From the NCBI RefSeq assembly GCF_001427125.1, contig NZ_LMGK01000001.1, positions 260,108 to 324,107 on the forward strand: 64,000 nt of DNA, in the 5' to 3' direction. Below are positions 8,240 through 16,082 of the stretch, piece after piece. Both the position numbers and the translations under genes were made by a program. Under the pieces are notes generated by a model. That model saw nothing but the letters and a program-made list of their open reading frames with translations. It was not told where the DNA came from and ran no database searches. The stretch comes from Pseudomonas sp. Root562. Its GTDB lineage: Bacteria > Pseudomonadota > Gammaproteobacteria > Pseudomonadales > Pseudomonadaceae. Each line of letters begins with the position of its first letter. The stretch's first letter is position 1.

Positions 8240-8950
8240 TTAGCGGCTCTGGCGTTGTTGTAACAGCAGGTTGCTGAACCCGGCGCCGGCCAGTTGTTTC
8301 TGTGCAGTGGTCAGTTGTTCGCGATTGCTGAACGGTCCGACCAGTACCCGGTACCAGGTTTCGTCTTTCACCGTTCCCGATTCCACCGCCACCGCCTGGC
8401 CGAGCAGGATGATCTGCGCCCGAACCTTGTCCGCATCAGTCTCCTTGCGGAACGAACCGGCCTGCAGGAAGAACTTGGTTACCGGCGCGGCCTTGGTGAC
8501 AGGTGGCGCGGGTGGCGGCGTAATGCCGGCCAGGGCTGCCTGGGCGCGGGCGGTGTCGATCTTCGCCGCTTCGGCCGGGGTCACCGGCGTGGTCGGAATG
8601 GCTGGCACTTGTGGCGTCGGCAGGGTTTTCTCCGGCACGGCATCCGGCGGCACGATGACTTCCGATTCCGGCAGCAGGGTGTAGAAGTCGTATTTCGGCT
8701 TTACCGGTTGCGTCGGGCTCGGCGGAGTCTTGTTGGCCTCGGCAATCTTGCTGGCTTTCTGCTGTTGCTCGACCTTCTCGCGCTTGACCGTATCGCTGCC
8801 TTTGCCCGGCTCCAGTTTCATCAGGAACACGATGAATGCACCGACCGTCAGGCCGATGGCCATCCACAGCCAACCCGGGATCGGTTGCTTCGCTGGAGCT
8901 TGGTAACGGCTGGCGCCACGTTTGGGTGCAGGTTTTTTCTTGGCAGCCAA
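8240..8950 (-). CDS. Inner-membrane SPOR-domain protein (FtsN-like)
   Basis: This 236-residue protein starts at TTG, one base after the argS stop, with a GGAG inside the end of argS. A basic cytoplasmic segment (AAKKKPAPKRG) is followed by one membrane helix at about 26-44. A Pro/Ala-rich linker leads to a C-terminal SPOR domain at about 155-232 (KFFLQAGSFRKETDADKVRA). SPOR domains bind denuded septal peptidoglycan, so a role in cell division or cell-wall remodelling is likely. It is probably the divisome protein FtsN or a close relative; the argS linkage is usual in Pseudomonas. Confidence 0.85.
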   Translation of the reverse strand: MAAKKKPAPKRGASRYQAPAKQPIPGWLWMAIGLTVGAFIVFLMKLEPGKGSDTVKREKVEQQQKASKIAEANKTPPSPTQPVKPKYDFYTLLPESEVIVPPDAVPEKTLPTPQVPAIPTTPVTPAEAAKIDTARAQAALAGITPPPAPPVTKAAPVTKFFLQAGSFRKETDADKVRAQIILLGQAVAVESGTVKDETWYRVLVGPFSNREQLTTAQKQLAGAGFSNLLLQQRQSR

Positions 8951-8951
8951 C

Positions 8952-10688
8952 TTACATGCGCTCCAGTGTTTCCAGGCCCAAGAGTTCCAGGCCTTGCTTG
9001 AGAGTGCGACCGGTCAGCGCGGCGAGGCGCAGACGGCTCTGCATTTGTGCCGGGGTGTCGGCGGCGAGGATCGGGCAGTTCTCGTAGAAGCTGGAGAACA
9101 GGCCGGCGACGTCGTACAGGTAGGTGCAGAGAATGTGCGGCGTGCCTTTTTCAGCCACGTTGTTCAGGATCTCGCCGAACTGCGCGAGTTTCGCTGCCAG
9201 CTCGTGTTCGTGGGCCGCTTCGAGCACGATCTGGCCTTCGACTTCGCTGAAGTCCTTGCCGAGTTTGCGGAACACACCGGCCACGCGGGTGTAGGCGTAC
9301 AGCAAGTACGGCGCGGTGTTGCCTTCGAAGTTGAGCATCAGGTCGAAGTTGAAGCTGTAGTCGCTGGTGCGATGCTTGGACAGGTCGGCGTATTTCACCG
9401 CACCGATGCCCACCACCTTGGCGATGTTGCGCAACTCGGCTTCGGCCAGCTCGGGGTTCTTGTCTTTCACCAGGGTGTAGGCGCGTTCCTGGGCTTCGGT
9501 CAGCAGGTCGATCAGCTTGACGGTGCCACCGTCTCGGGTCTTGAACGGACGGCCATCGGCGCCGTTCATGGTGCCGAAGCCCATGTGTTCCATCTCCATC
9601 GGATGGGTCACGAAGCCGGCCTTGCGCGCCACGGCGAACACTTGCTGGAAGTGCAGGGCCTGACGCTGGTCGACGAAGTACAGCGCGCGATCAGCCTTGA
9701 GTGTGCCGCTGCGGTAGCGCACGGCCGCCAGGTCGGTGGTGGCGTAGAGGTAGCCGCCGTCGGCCTTGACGATGATCACCGGCAGCGGGTCGCCATCGGC
9801 ATTCTTGAACTCGTCAAGGAACACGCATTGCGCGCCGTTGCTCTCGACTAGCATGCCGGCGGCCTTGAGGTCGTTGACCACGTTGATCAGGTCATCGTTG
9901 TAGGCACTTTCACCCATGACGTCGGCCATGGTCAGTTTGACGTTGAGCAGCTCGTAGATTTTCTGGCAGTGGGACAGCGAGATGTCCTTGAACTTGGTCC
10001 ACAGCGCCAGGCAGTCGGCGTCACCAGCCTGCAACTTGACCACCAGGCCGCGGGCGCGGTCGGCGAACTCTGCGGATTCGTCGAAGCGTTGCTTGGCGGC
10101 GCGGTAGAAGTTCTCCAGGTCCGACAGCTCGTCGCTGGTGATCGGGTTTTCCTGCAGGTACGCCATCAGCATGCCGAACTGGGTGCCCCAGTCGCCGACG
10201 TGGTTCTGACGGATCACGGTGTCGCCCAGGAACTCCAATACGCGAGCCACGCCGTCGCCGATGATGGTCGAGCGCAAGTGGCCGACGTGCATCTCTTTGG
10301 CCAGGTTCGGTGCCGACAGGTCGACCACGGTGCGCTGCAGCGGGCCAGCCTTGCGCACGCCGATATTGCCATCGGCCAGGGCCGCGTCGAGGCGTGAGGC
10401 CAGGGCATCGGTGTTCTGGAAGAAATTCAGGAAGCCGGGACCGGCGATTTCGGTCTTGCTGACGTTTTCGTCGGCCGGCAGCGCGGCGATGATTTTTTCC
10501 GCCAGGTCGCGCGGTTTCATGCCCGCCGGTTTGGCCAGCATCATGGCGATGTTGCTGGCGAAATCGCCGTTTTTCTTGTCGCGCGAGTTTTCCACCTGGA
10601 TCGCCGGCGACAGGCCTTCAGGCAACACACCTTCGTTGACGAGTTGGGTGATGGCTTGTTGGATCAGCTGGCGAATGGTGTCTTTCAT
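8952..10688 (-). CDS. argS: Arginyl-tRNA synthetase
   Basis: This class I synthetase charges tRNA-Arg. The ATG giving [13 protein letters not shown] is chosen, for 578 residues, the normal length. An upstream in-frame extension of 31 codons has no family support. The class I HIGH-type motif is seen in [18 protein letters not shown], and the C-terminal anticodon-binding domain ends in [10 protein letters not shown]. It is followed within one base by the SPOR-domain gene. Confidence 0.97.
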   Translation of the reverse strand: MKDTIRQLIQQAITQLVNEGVLPEGLSPAIQVENSRDKKNGDFASNIAMMLAKPAGMKPRDLAEKIIAALPADENVSKTEIAGPGFLNFFQNTDALASRLDAALADGNIGVRKAGPLQRTVVDLSAPNLAKEMHVGHLRSTIIGDGVARVLEFLGDTVIRQNHVGDWGTQFGMLMAYLQENPITSDELSDLENFYRAAKQRFDESAEFADRARGLVVKLQAGDADCLALWTKFKDISLSHCQKIYELLNVKLTMADVMGESAYNDDLINVVNDLKAAGMLVESNGAQCVFLDEFKNADGDPLPVIIVKADGGYLYATTDLAAVRYRSGTLKADRALYFVDQRQALHFQQVFAVARKAGFVTHPMEMEHMGFGTMNGADGRPFKTRDGGTVKLIDLLTEAQERAYTLVKDKNPELAEAELRNIAKVVGIGAVKYADLSKHRTSDYSFNFDLMLNFEGNTAPYLLYAYTRVAGVFRKLGKDFSEVEGQIVLEAAHEHELAAKLAQFGEILNNVAEKGTPHILCTYLYDVAGLFSSFYENCPILAADTPAQMQSRLRLAALTGRTLKQGLELLGLETLERM

Positions 10689-10817
10689 GGTCTTCTCTTT
10701 CGACCGCTGGCGCGGCGGGCGCATCATGCGCTGGTGGAAAAACTGGGCATTATCCGTTGCCGGAGCGGGCTTGCCAACCATTGTAGGTTCATTGCGGACT
10801 TACGGCAGACGATTAAC

Positions 10818-10952
10818 CTGTGGCGAGGGAGCTTGCTCCCGGTGGGGCGCGGAGCGGCCCTGAATTCAGGCCCCGCGGTCTCACTGAACGGCTCGAGGTG
10901 CCATATTTACGACTGCTTTGCAGTCGAGCGGGAGCGAGCTCCCTCGCCACAG
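10818..10952. repeat. Long composite REP doublet downstream of priA
   Basis: The outer arms (ctgtggcgagggagcttgct and its complement) are 135 bp apart. Inside are a gaattc-centred palindrome (ggccctgaattcaggccc) and a small hairpin cgactgc-ttt-gcagtcg. It lies between the priA stop and the argS start, with all genes on the minus strand. It could form a very long imperfect stem. Confidence 0.85.
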
Positions 10953-10958
10953 TTGTCA

Positions 10959-13178
10959 TCAATACAAATCGACTGGATCAACATCCAAAGACCAGCGCAC
11001 CGCACGCCCACTCGGCATCTGCTCCAGTACCAGCAACCAACTGGCCAGCAATCGATGCAGCGGCGCCCGGGCGGTCGCCTGCAACAGCAACTGCGCGCGA
11101 TACCGCCCTGCCCGGCGCTCCATCGGCGCTGGCACCGGGCCCAGCAGCTCGATGCCGGTCAGGTTCTGTTCGATCAGCAGGCGCTCGGCCTCGCTGCACG
11201 CCTCATCGAGAAAGCCTTCCGCTTGCCCTGGTTTATGCGCTTCGGCGCGCAGCAACGCCAGGTGCGCAAACGGCGGCAAGCCCGCTGCGCGGCGTTCGCT
11301 CAAGGCTTGTTCGGCAAAGGCGAAATAGCCCTGTTCGGTCAGTTGGATCAACAACGGATGGTCAGCAAGATGCGTCTGGATGATCACCTTGCCCGGTTCT
11401 TCGGCACGGCCTGCGCGGCCCGCGACCTGAACAATCAATTGCGCCATGCGTTCACTGGCACGGAAGTCGCCGGAGAACAGCCCGCCGTCGGCGTCGAGAA
11501 TCGACACCAGCGTTACCCGTGGAAAGTGATGACCTTTGGCAAGCATTTGCGTGCCGATCAAAATGCACGGTTGGCCTTTCTGGATGGTCGCGAACAACTG
11601 GTTCATCGCGTCCTTTCGTGAGGTACTGTCGCGGTCGACCCGCAGGACCGGATAGTCCGGAAACAGGATCGCCAGACGCTCTTCGGCCCGTTCGGTGCCG
11701 GCACCCACCGGGCGCAAGTCGACCTTGTTGCACTTAGGGCATTGGCGGGGTACGCGTTCGACATAGCCGCAATGGTGGCAACGCAGTTCGCCGTAACGCT
11801 GGTGCACGGTCATGCGTGCATCGCAGCGCTGGCATTCGGACATCCAGCCGCAGTCATGGCAAAGCAGGGTCGGCGCAAAGCCTCGGCGATTGAGGAACAC
11901 CAGCACCTGCTGACCGGCAGCCAGGGTCTGGCCGATGGCTTGTTGCATCGGCCCGGAAATGCCGCTGTCCAGCGGACGGCTCTTCACATCCAGGCGCAGG
12001 AAGCGCGGTTGCTTGGCACCGCCAGCGCGTTCATTCAGTCGCAGCAAGCCGTAGCGACCGGTATAGGCGTTGTGCAGGCTTTCCAGAGAGGGCGTGGCCG
12101 AGCCGAGCACGATCGGGATGTTTTCCTGCCGTGCCCGCACCAATGCCAGGTCGCGGGCATGGTAGCGCAGGCCTTCCTGCTGTTTATAGGAGCCGTCATG
12201 CTCCTCGTCGATGATGATCAGCCCCGGGTTTTTCATCGGTGTGAACAGCGCCGAGCGGGTGCCGATAATAATGTCGGCTTCGCCATCTCGGGCGGCGAGC
12301 CAGGCCTCAAGGCGTTCGCGGTCGTTGACCGCCGAGTGGATCAGCGCGATGCGCGCATTGAAGCGCTGCTCGAATCGCGCCAGGGTTTGCGGACCGAGAT
12401 TGATTTCCGGGATCAGCACTAACGCTTGCTTGCCGGCCTCAAGGGTCTCGCGGATCAGCTGCAAGTAGACTTCGGTCTTGCCGCTGCCGGTGACACCGGC
12501 CAGCAGAAAAGCGTGATAACTGTCGAACCCGGCGCGGATCGCTTCGTACGCTGCACGCTGTTCCGCGTTGAGCGGCAATTCGGGCTGGGCCAGCCAGTGT
12601 TCATGGCGGACACCAGGCGCGTGGCGGCGGATTTCAACTTGCACCAGATCCTTGGCCAGCAGCAAATCCAGGCTGTCTTTGCTCAGCATCAGCTTGCTCA
12701 GCAACTGGTGAGCGACGCCATGGGGGTGCTGCGCCAGTGTCGCCAAAGCTTCACGCTGGCGCGGGGCGCGGGCGATACGCGGGTCATCGAGACTCGCACC
12801 CGGCGCGGCAGACCAGAAGCGTTCCTGCCGCGCTTCGGCCAGTTCGCCCTGGCGCAGCAATACGGGCAAGGCCCAGCTCAAGGTATCGCCGAGGCTGTGC
12901 TGGTAATACTGGGAGGTCCACAGGCACAGCTTGAATAACGCCGGGGGAAGTGGTGGTGTGGCGTCGAGCAAGGCCAGCGCGGGCTTGAGTTTTTCCGCTG
13001 GCACTTCGCTGGTGTCAGTGACTTCCACCAGGATCCCGATCATCTCGCGACGGCCAAATGGCACTCGCAGGCGCATGCCGGGGTGCAACTGTTCGCGCCG
13101 CACGCCGGCCGGAGCGCGGTAGTCGAACAGGCGGCGCAGCGGCGAAGGCAGGGCGAGGCGCAGAATGGCGTCGGGCAC
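10959..13178 (-). CDS. priA: Primosomal replication-restart helicase PriA
   Basis: This 739-residue superfamily 2 DNA helicase restarts stalled replication forks. It shows the N-terminal 3'-DNA-binding domain, Walker A GVTGSGKTEV at about residue 220, and the DEEH box in LIIIDEEHDGSYKQQE. A zinc-binding region contains paired cysteines (CHDCGWMSECQRC and CHHCGYVERVPRQCPKC). The GTG start gives MPDAILRLALPSP, matching the conserved beginning. It is divergent from rpmE. Confidence 0.97.
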   Translation of the reverse strand: MPDAILRLALPSPLRRLFDYRAPAGVRREQLHPGMRLRVPFGRREMIGILVEVTDTSEVPAEKLKPALALLDATPPLPPALFKLCLWTSQYYQHSLGDTLSWALPVLLRQGELAEARQERFWSAAPGASLDDPRIARAPRQREALATLAQHPHGVAHQLLSKLMLSKDSLDLLLAKDLVQVEIRRHAPGVRHEHWLAQPELPLNAEQRAAYEAIRAGFDSYHAFLLAGVTGSGKTEVYLQLIRETLEAGKQALVLIPEINLGPQTLARFEQRFNARIALIHSAVNDRERLEAWLAARDGEADIIIGTRSALFTPMKNPGLIIIDEEHDGSYKQQEGLRYHARDLALVRARQENIPIVLGSATPSLESLHNAYTGRYGLLRLNERAGGAKQPRFLRLDVKSRPLDSGISGPMQQAIGQTLAAGQQVLVFLNRRGFAPTLLCHDCGWMSECQRCDARMTVHQRYGELRCHHCGYVERVPRQCPKCNKVDLRPVGAGTERAEERLAILFPDYPVLRVDRDSTSRKDAMNQLFATIQKGQPCILIGTQMLAKGHHFPRVTLVSILDADGGLFSGDFRASERMAQLIVQVAGRAGRAEEPGKVIIQTHLADHPLLIQLTEQGYFAFAEQALSERRAAGLPPFAHLALLRAEAHKPGQAEGFLDEACSEAERLLIEQNLTGIELLGPVPAPMERRAGRYRAQLLLQATARAPLHRLLASWLLVLEQMPSGRAVRWSLDVDPVDLY

Positions 13179-13246
13179 GCGTTTTCTCGATGTAGGGGTG
13201 AAGTAGCAGGTCGCGAGCCTAGCAGACGACCGGTTTGAGGGACAGC

Positions 13247-13274
13247 TTGCGTGATTGGCATTGTCTGGTAGAAT
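13247..13274 (+). promoter_or_regulatory. Sigma-70-type promoter of rpmE
   Basis: A -35 TTGCGT is separated by 16 bases from a -10 TAGAAT. Transcription would begin near 13281, about 64 bases before the rpmE ATG. The 166-bp gap also contains the 5' region of the divergent priA. Confidence 0.6.
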
Positions 13275-13344
13275 CCGCGGCCTAATTACGTGCGGTATTC
13301 AACAATAGTGTTGGGTGGCGGCACGCTAGCCTGAGGAAAACACC

Positions 13345-13563
13345 ATGAAAGCTGATATCCATCCAGAATACCCAGCAGTTGCTGTTACCTGCAGCTGCGG
13401 CAACAAGTTCGAAACCCGTTCGACCTTCGGCAAAGCCCTGGCGATCGACGTTTGCAACGAATGCCACCCGTTCTACACCGGTAAGCAGAAGACTCTGGAC
13501 ACTGGCGGCCGCGTTCAGCGCTTCGCAGACCGTTTCGGTGCTTTCGGCGCGAAAAAGGCCTAA
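13345..13563 (+). CDS. rpmE: 50S ribosomal protein L31 (zinc-binding form)
   Basis: This 72-residue protein keeps the CxC and CxxC pairs (CSCG and [13 protein letters not shown]) of the zinc-containing L31. The zinc-free paralogue lacks these cysteines. A GAGG lies 9 bases before the ATG. It is followed closely by the nuclease gene, with an intrinsic terminator that lies inside that gene. Confidence 0.97.
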   Translation: MKADIHPEYPAVAVTCSCGNKFETRSTFGKALAIDVCNECHPFYTGKQKTLDTGGRVQRFADRFGAFGAKKA

Positions 13564-13598
13564 GGCCGATCAACTTGGGAGGCCGTTGCGGTTTTTCC

Positions 13599-14387
13599 AT
13601 GCTGATGAAAAAGGCGTCCCTTGCGGGCGCCTTTTTTCTGTCTGCGATTTGGCTCTCAGCGGCCCAGGCCTTTTGTCCGGCTCCGGCCGGGCTGACATCG
13701 GTCGCAGTCCAGCGAGTGGTCGACGGCGACACGCTGCGCCTGAGCGATGGTCGCAATGTGCGCATGATCGGCTTGAATACGCCGGAGTTGGGCAAGAAAG
13801 GGCGCTCCGACGAGCCGTTCGCCGTCGCTGCACGAAAACGCCTGGAAGATTTGGTGGCGGCGAGTGATGGGCGAGTCGGCCTGCGGCCCGGCAAAGAAAG
13901 CAAAGACCGCTATGGCCGGACGTTGGCCCATGTCTATGGTGCCGACGGCGCCAACCTCGAAGCGCAAATGCTCGCCGAAGGCCTGGGGTTTCTCGTGGCA
14001 GTCGCGCCGAATACCGATCTGATCGACTGTCAGCAGGCAGCGGAACGCAGTGCCCGCCAATCCGGACTCGGCGTGTGGCGCCAGTCGCCCGTGTTGCAGG
14101 CGGATCAAATCAGCGTTTCCGGATTCGCTCTGCTCAGTGGCCGTGTGAGCAGGGTTCAGCGCAATCGTGGCGGGATTTGGATCGAGTTGCAGGACTCGGT
14201 TGTATTGCGCGTTGCACCCAACTTGCTGGCCCGATTCGATGCGGCCTCGCTGGAAAGTCTCAAGGGCAAGCAGATTGAGGCGCGTGGCTGGGTGCTGGAC
14301 CGTTCCCGTCGTGGCGGTCTCAAGGAGGGTCAGGCGCGCTGGGTGTTGCCGCTGACCGATCCGGCGATGCTGCAAGTGGCACATTGA
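13599..14387 (+). CDS. Exported thermonuclease (SNase-like) family protein
   Basis: This 262-residue protein has a signal peptide ending near ...SAAQA-F. The staphylococcal nuclease-like domain follows at about 33-148, with VVDGDTLRL, RMIGLNTPE and DRYGRTLA. Arg55, Glu63 and Arg107 correspond to the catalytic Arg/Glu/Arg of the family. A C-terminal region of about 100 residues resembles an extra OB-type beta domain that minimal nucleases lack. The ATG at 13599 is used; 13605 is equally possible, and an upstream TTG would add eight residues before the signal peptide. A periplasmic or surface nucleic-acid hydrolase is likely. The first codons overlap the rpmE terminator. Confidence 0.85.
   Translation: MLMKKASLAGAFFLSAIWLSAAQAFCPAPAGLTSVAVQRVVDGDTLRLSDGRNVRMIGLNTPELGKKGRSDEPFAVAARKRLEDLVAASDGRVGLRPGKESKDRYGRTLAHVYGADGANLEAQMLAEGLGFLVAVAPNTDLIDCQQAAERSARQSGLGVWRQSPVLQADQISVSGFALLSGRVSRVQRNRGGIWIELQDSVVLRVAPNLLARFDAASLESLKGKQIEARGWVLDRSRRGGLKEGQARWVLPLTDPAMLQVAH
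13608..13637 (+). terminator. Intrinsic terminator of rpmE embedded in the nuclease signal-peptide codons
   Basis: AAAAAGGCGTCCC pairs with GGGCGCCTTTTTT across a four-base loop, with one bulged T. It ends in six T residues. The hairpin lies 45-75 bases after the rpmE stop but inside the nuclease reading frame, covering codons 4-13. Confidence 0.75.
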
Positions 14388-14500
14388 TAAAAAATTGTAG
14401 ACATTTTTTCTATCGATTGTGAACAGTCTATCCCTTGTGTTCCGTGGCTCTTGGGCCAAAGTCGTATGGCCGGGCGCTTGACAGGGGTGACCGGTCAGTC

Positions 14501-14529
14501 TTGTGGGGATTTTGCGAGGCGCGTATCCT
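14501..14529 (+). promoter_or_regulatory. Candidate promoter of the malic enzyme gene
   Basis: TTGTGG and TATCCT are 17 bases apart, about 40 bases before the ATG. Just upstream lies TTGACA (14478-14483) with a perfect 10-bp palindrome tgaccggtca (14488-14497) that could be an operator. The rest of the 182-bp gap 14388-14569 shows nothing else recognisable. Confidence 0.4.
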
Positions 14530-14569
14530 CGCTGACCAGTCTGTCCAACAGTAAAAGCGGAATGCCAAA

Positions 14570-15838
14570 ATGTCTGATCTGAAAACTGCCGCTCTCGAAT
14601 ATCACGCCCATCCTCGTCCAGGGAAGCTGAGTGTCGAGCTCACCAAGGCCACCGCTACCGCCCGCGACCTGTCGCTGGCCTACAGCCCCGGCGTAGCCGA
14701 ACCAGTACGCGAAATCGCCCGCGATCCTGAACTGGCCTACAAATACACCGGCAAAGGCAACCTGGTTGCAGTCATTTCCGATGGCACCGCGATTCTCGGC
14801 CTGGGTAACCTTGGCCCATTGGCCTCCAAGCCAGTGATGGAAGGTAAAGGCGTGCTGTTCAAGCGCTTCGCCGGCATCGACGTTTTCGACATCGAAGTCG
14901 ACTCCGAAAGCCCGCAAGCCTTCATCGACACCGTCAAGCGCATCTCCATCACCTTCGGTGGCATCAACCTGGAAGACATCAAGGCACCTGAGTGCTTTGA
15001 GATCGAACGCGCTCTGATCGAACAGTGCGACATCCCGGTATTCCACGATGACCAGCACGGCACCGCGATCGTGACCGCAGCCGGTATGATCAACGCCCTG
15101 GAAATCGCCGGCAAAACCCTGCCGCAAGCCAAGATCGTCTGCCTGGGCGCCGGTGCTGCCGCCATCTCCTGCATGAAATTGCTGGTGAGCATGGGCGCCA
15201 ATATCGAAAACATCTACATGATCGACCGTACCGGCGTGATCCACTCCGGCCGTGACGACCTGAACCAGTACAAGGCTGTTTTCGCTCACGCGACCGAAAA
15301 GCGCACCCTGGCTGATGCACTGCAAGGTGCTGACGTGTTCGTCGGCCTGTCCGGCCCGAACCTGCTGAGCGCTGAAGGCCTGCTGTCCATGGCGCCTAAC
15401 CCGATCGTGTTCGCTTGCTCGAACCCTGATCCGGAAATCTCCCCGGAACTGGCCCATGCCACCCGTAACGACGTGATCATGGCCACCGGCCGTTCGGACT
15501 ACCCGAACCAGGTCAACAACGTACTGGGCTTCCCGTTCATCTTCCGTGGTGCCCTGGACGTTCGCGCCAAGCGCATCAACGAAGAAATGAAAGTGGCAGC
15601 AGCCAACGCCCTGCGCGAACTGGCCAAACTGCCGGTACCTCAGGAAGTGTGCGACGCCTACGGCGGCATCAAGCTGGAATTCGGTCGTGAGTACATCATT
15701 CCGAAGCCAATGGACAAGCGTCTGATCACCCTGATCTCCGATGCCGTGGCTAAAGCCGCAATCGAGACCGGTGTGGCAACCCTGCCGTATCCGAAGAACT
15801 ACCCGCTCAAAAGCGTGGATGACGTGTTCAACGGCTAA
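14570..15838 (+). CDS. maeB: NAD(P)-dependent malic enzyme, short form without phosphotransacetylase domain
   Basis: This 422-residue enzyme decarboxylates malate to pyruvate with reduction of NAD(P). The N-terminal malic domain contains LAYSPGVAEPV and the metal/substrate segment HDDQHGTAIV. The NAD-binding domain has GAGAAAISC. It lacks the roughly 330-residue phosphotransacetylase-like C-terminus of E. coli MaeB. It has its own promoter region and a strong terminator (15859-15895). The cofactor preference cannot be decided from the sequence. Confidence 0.92.
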   Translation: MSDLKTAALEYHAHPRPGKLSVELTKATATARDLSLAYSPGVAEPVREIARDPELAYKYTGKGNLVAVISDGTAILGLGNLGPLASKPVMEGKGVLFKRFAGIDVFDIEVDSESPQAFIDTVKRISITFGGINLEDIKAPECFEIERALIEQCDIPVFHDDQHGTAIVTAAGMINALEIAGKTLPQAKIVCLGAGAAAISCMKLLVSMGANIENIYMIDRTGVIHSGRDDLNQYKAVFAHATEKRTLADALQGADVFVGLSGPNLLSAEGLLSMAPNPIVFACSNPDPEISPELAHATRNDVIMATGRSDYPNQVNNVLGFPFIFRGALDVRAKRINEEMKVAAANALRELAKLPVPQEVCDAYGGIKLEFGREYIIPKPMDKRLITLISDAVAKAAIETGVATLPYPKNYPLKSVDDVFNG

Positions 15839-15858
15839 GTCGTTGTAGCGCTTCAACC

Positions 15859-15895
15859 GAAAAGCCCCGGCTCGTTTTGAGTCGGGGCTTTTTTG
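15859..15895 (+). terminator. Rho-independent terminator of the malic enzyme gene
   Basis: AAAAGCCCCGGCTC pairs with GAGTCGGGGCTTTT across a GTTTT loop and ends in six T residues. It starts about 20 bases after the stop codon. Confidence 0.93.
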
Positions 15896-15907
15896 TGTCT
15901 GGCGGGT

Positions 15908-16018
15908 GATCGTTCCCACGCTCCGCGTGGGAATGCCTCTGCGGACGCTCTGCGTTCGGCTCTGGATGGGACGCGGAGCGTCCCTGGCTGCATTCCCACG
16001 CGAAGCGTGGGAACGATC
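15908..16018. repeat. Palindromic intergenic element, GATCGTTCCC family, copy 3
   Basis: The arms gatcgttcccacgctccgcg and the complement ending gggaacgatc flank inner ggacgctctgcg / acgcggagcgtcc repeats. It lies between the convergent maeB and ponA terminators. Confidence 0.88.
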
Positions 16019-16031
16019 AATCCTGCAGGCA

Positions 16032-16068
16032 CAAAAAAGCCCCGCACTTTCACGAAGGCAGGGCTTTC
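16032..16068 (-). terminator. Rho-independent terminator of ponA
   Basis: On the minus strand AAGCCCTGC pairs with GCGGGGCTT (one G-T pair) and is followed by TTTTTTG. It lies about 15 bases beyond the ponA stop. Confidence 0.85.
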
Positions 16069-16082
16069 TGTTGGCGCTGAAA

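Noticed and set aside
10818..10952. Possible CRISPR-like repeat array
   Set aside because: The repeats are inverted, not direct and regularly spaced, and no cas genes are present. The pattern is that of REP doublets.
14388..14500. Small RNA or riboswitch upstream of the malic enzyme gene
   Set aside because: The AT-rich stretch and the tgaccggtca palindrome do not form a recognisable riboswitch or a terminator-ended RNA. It was kept only as a possible operator.
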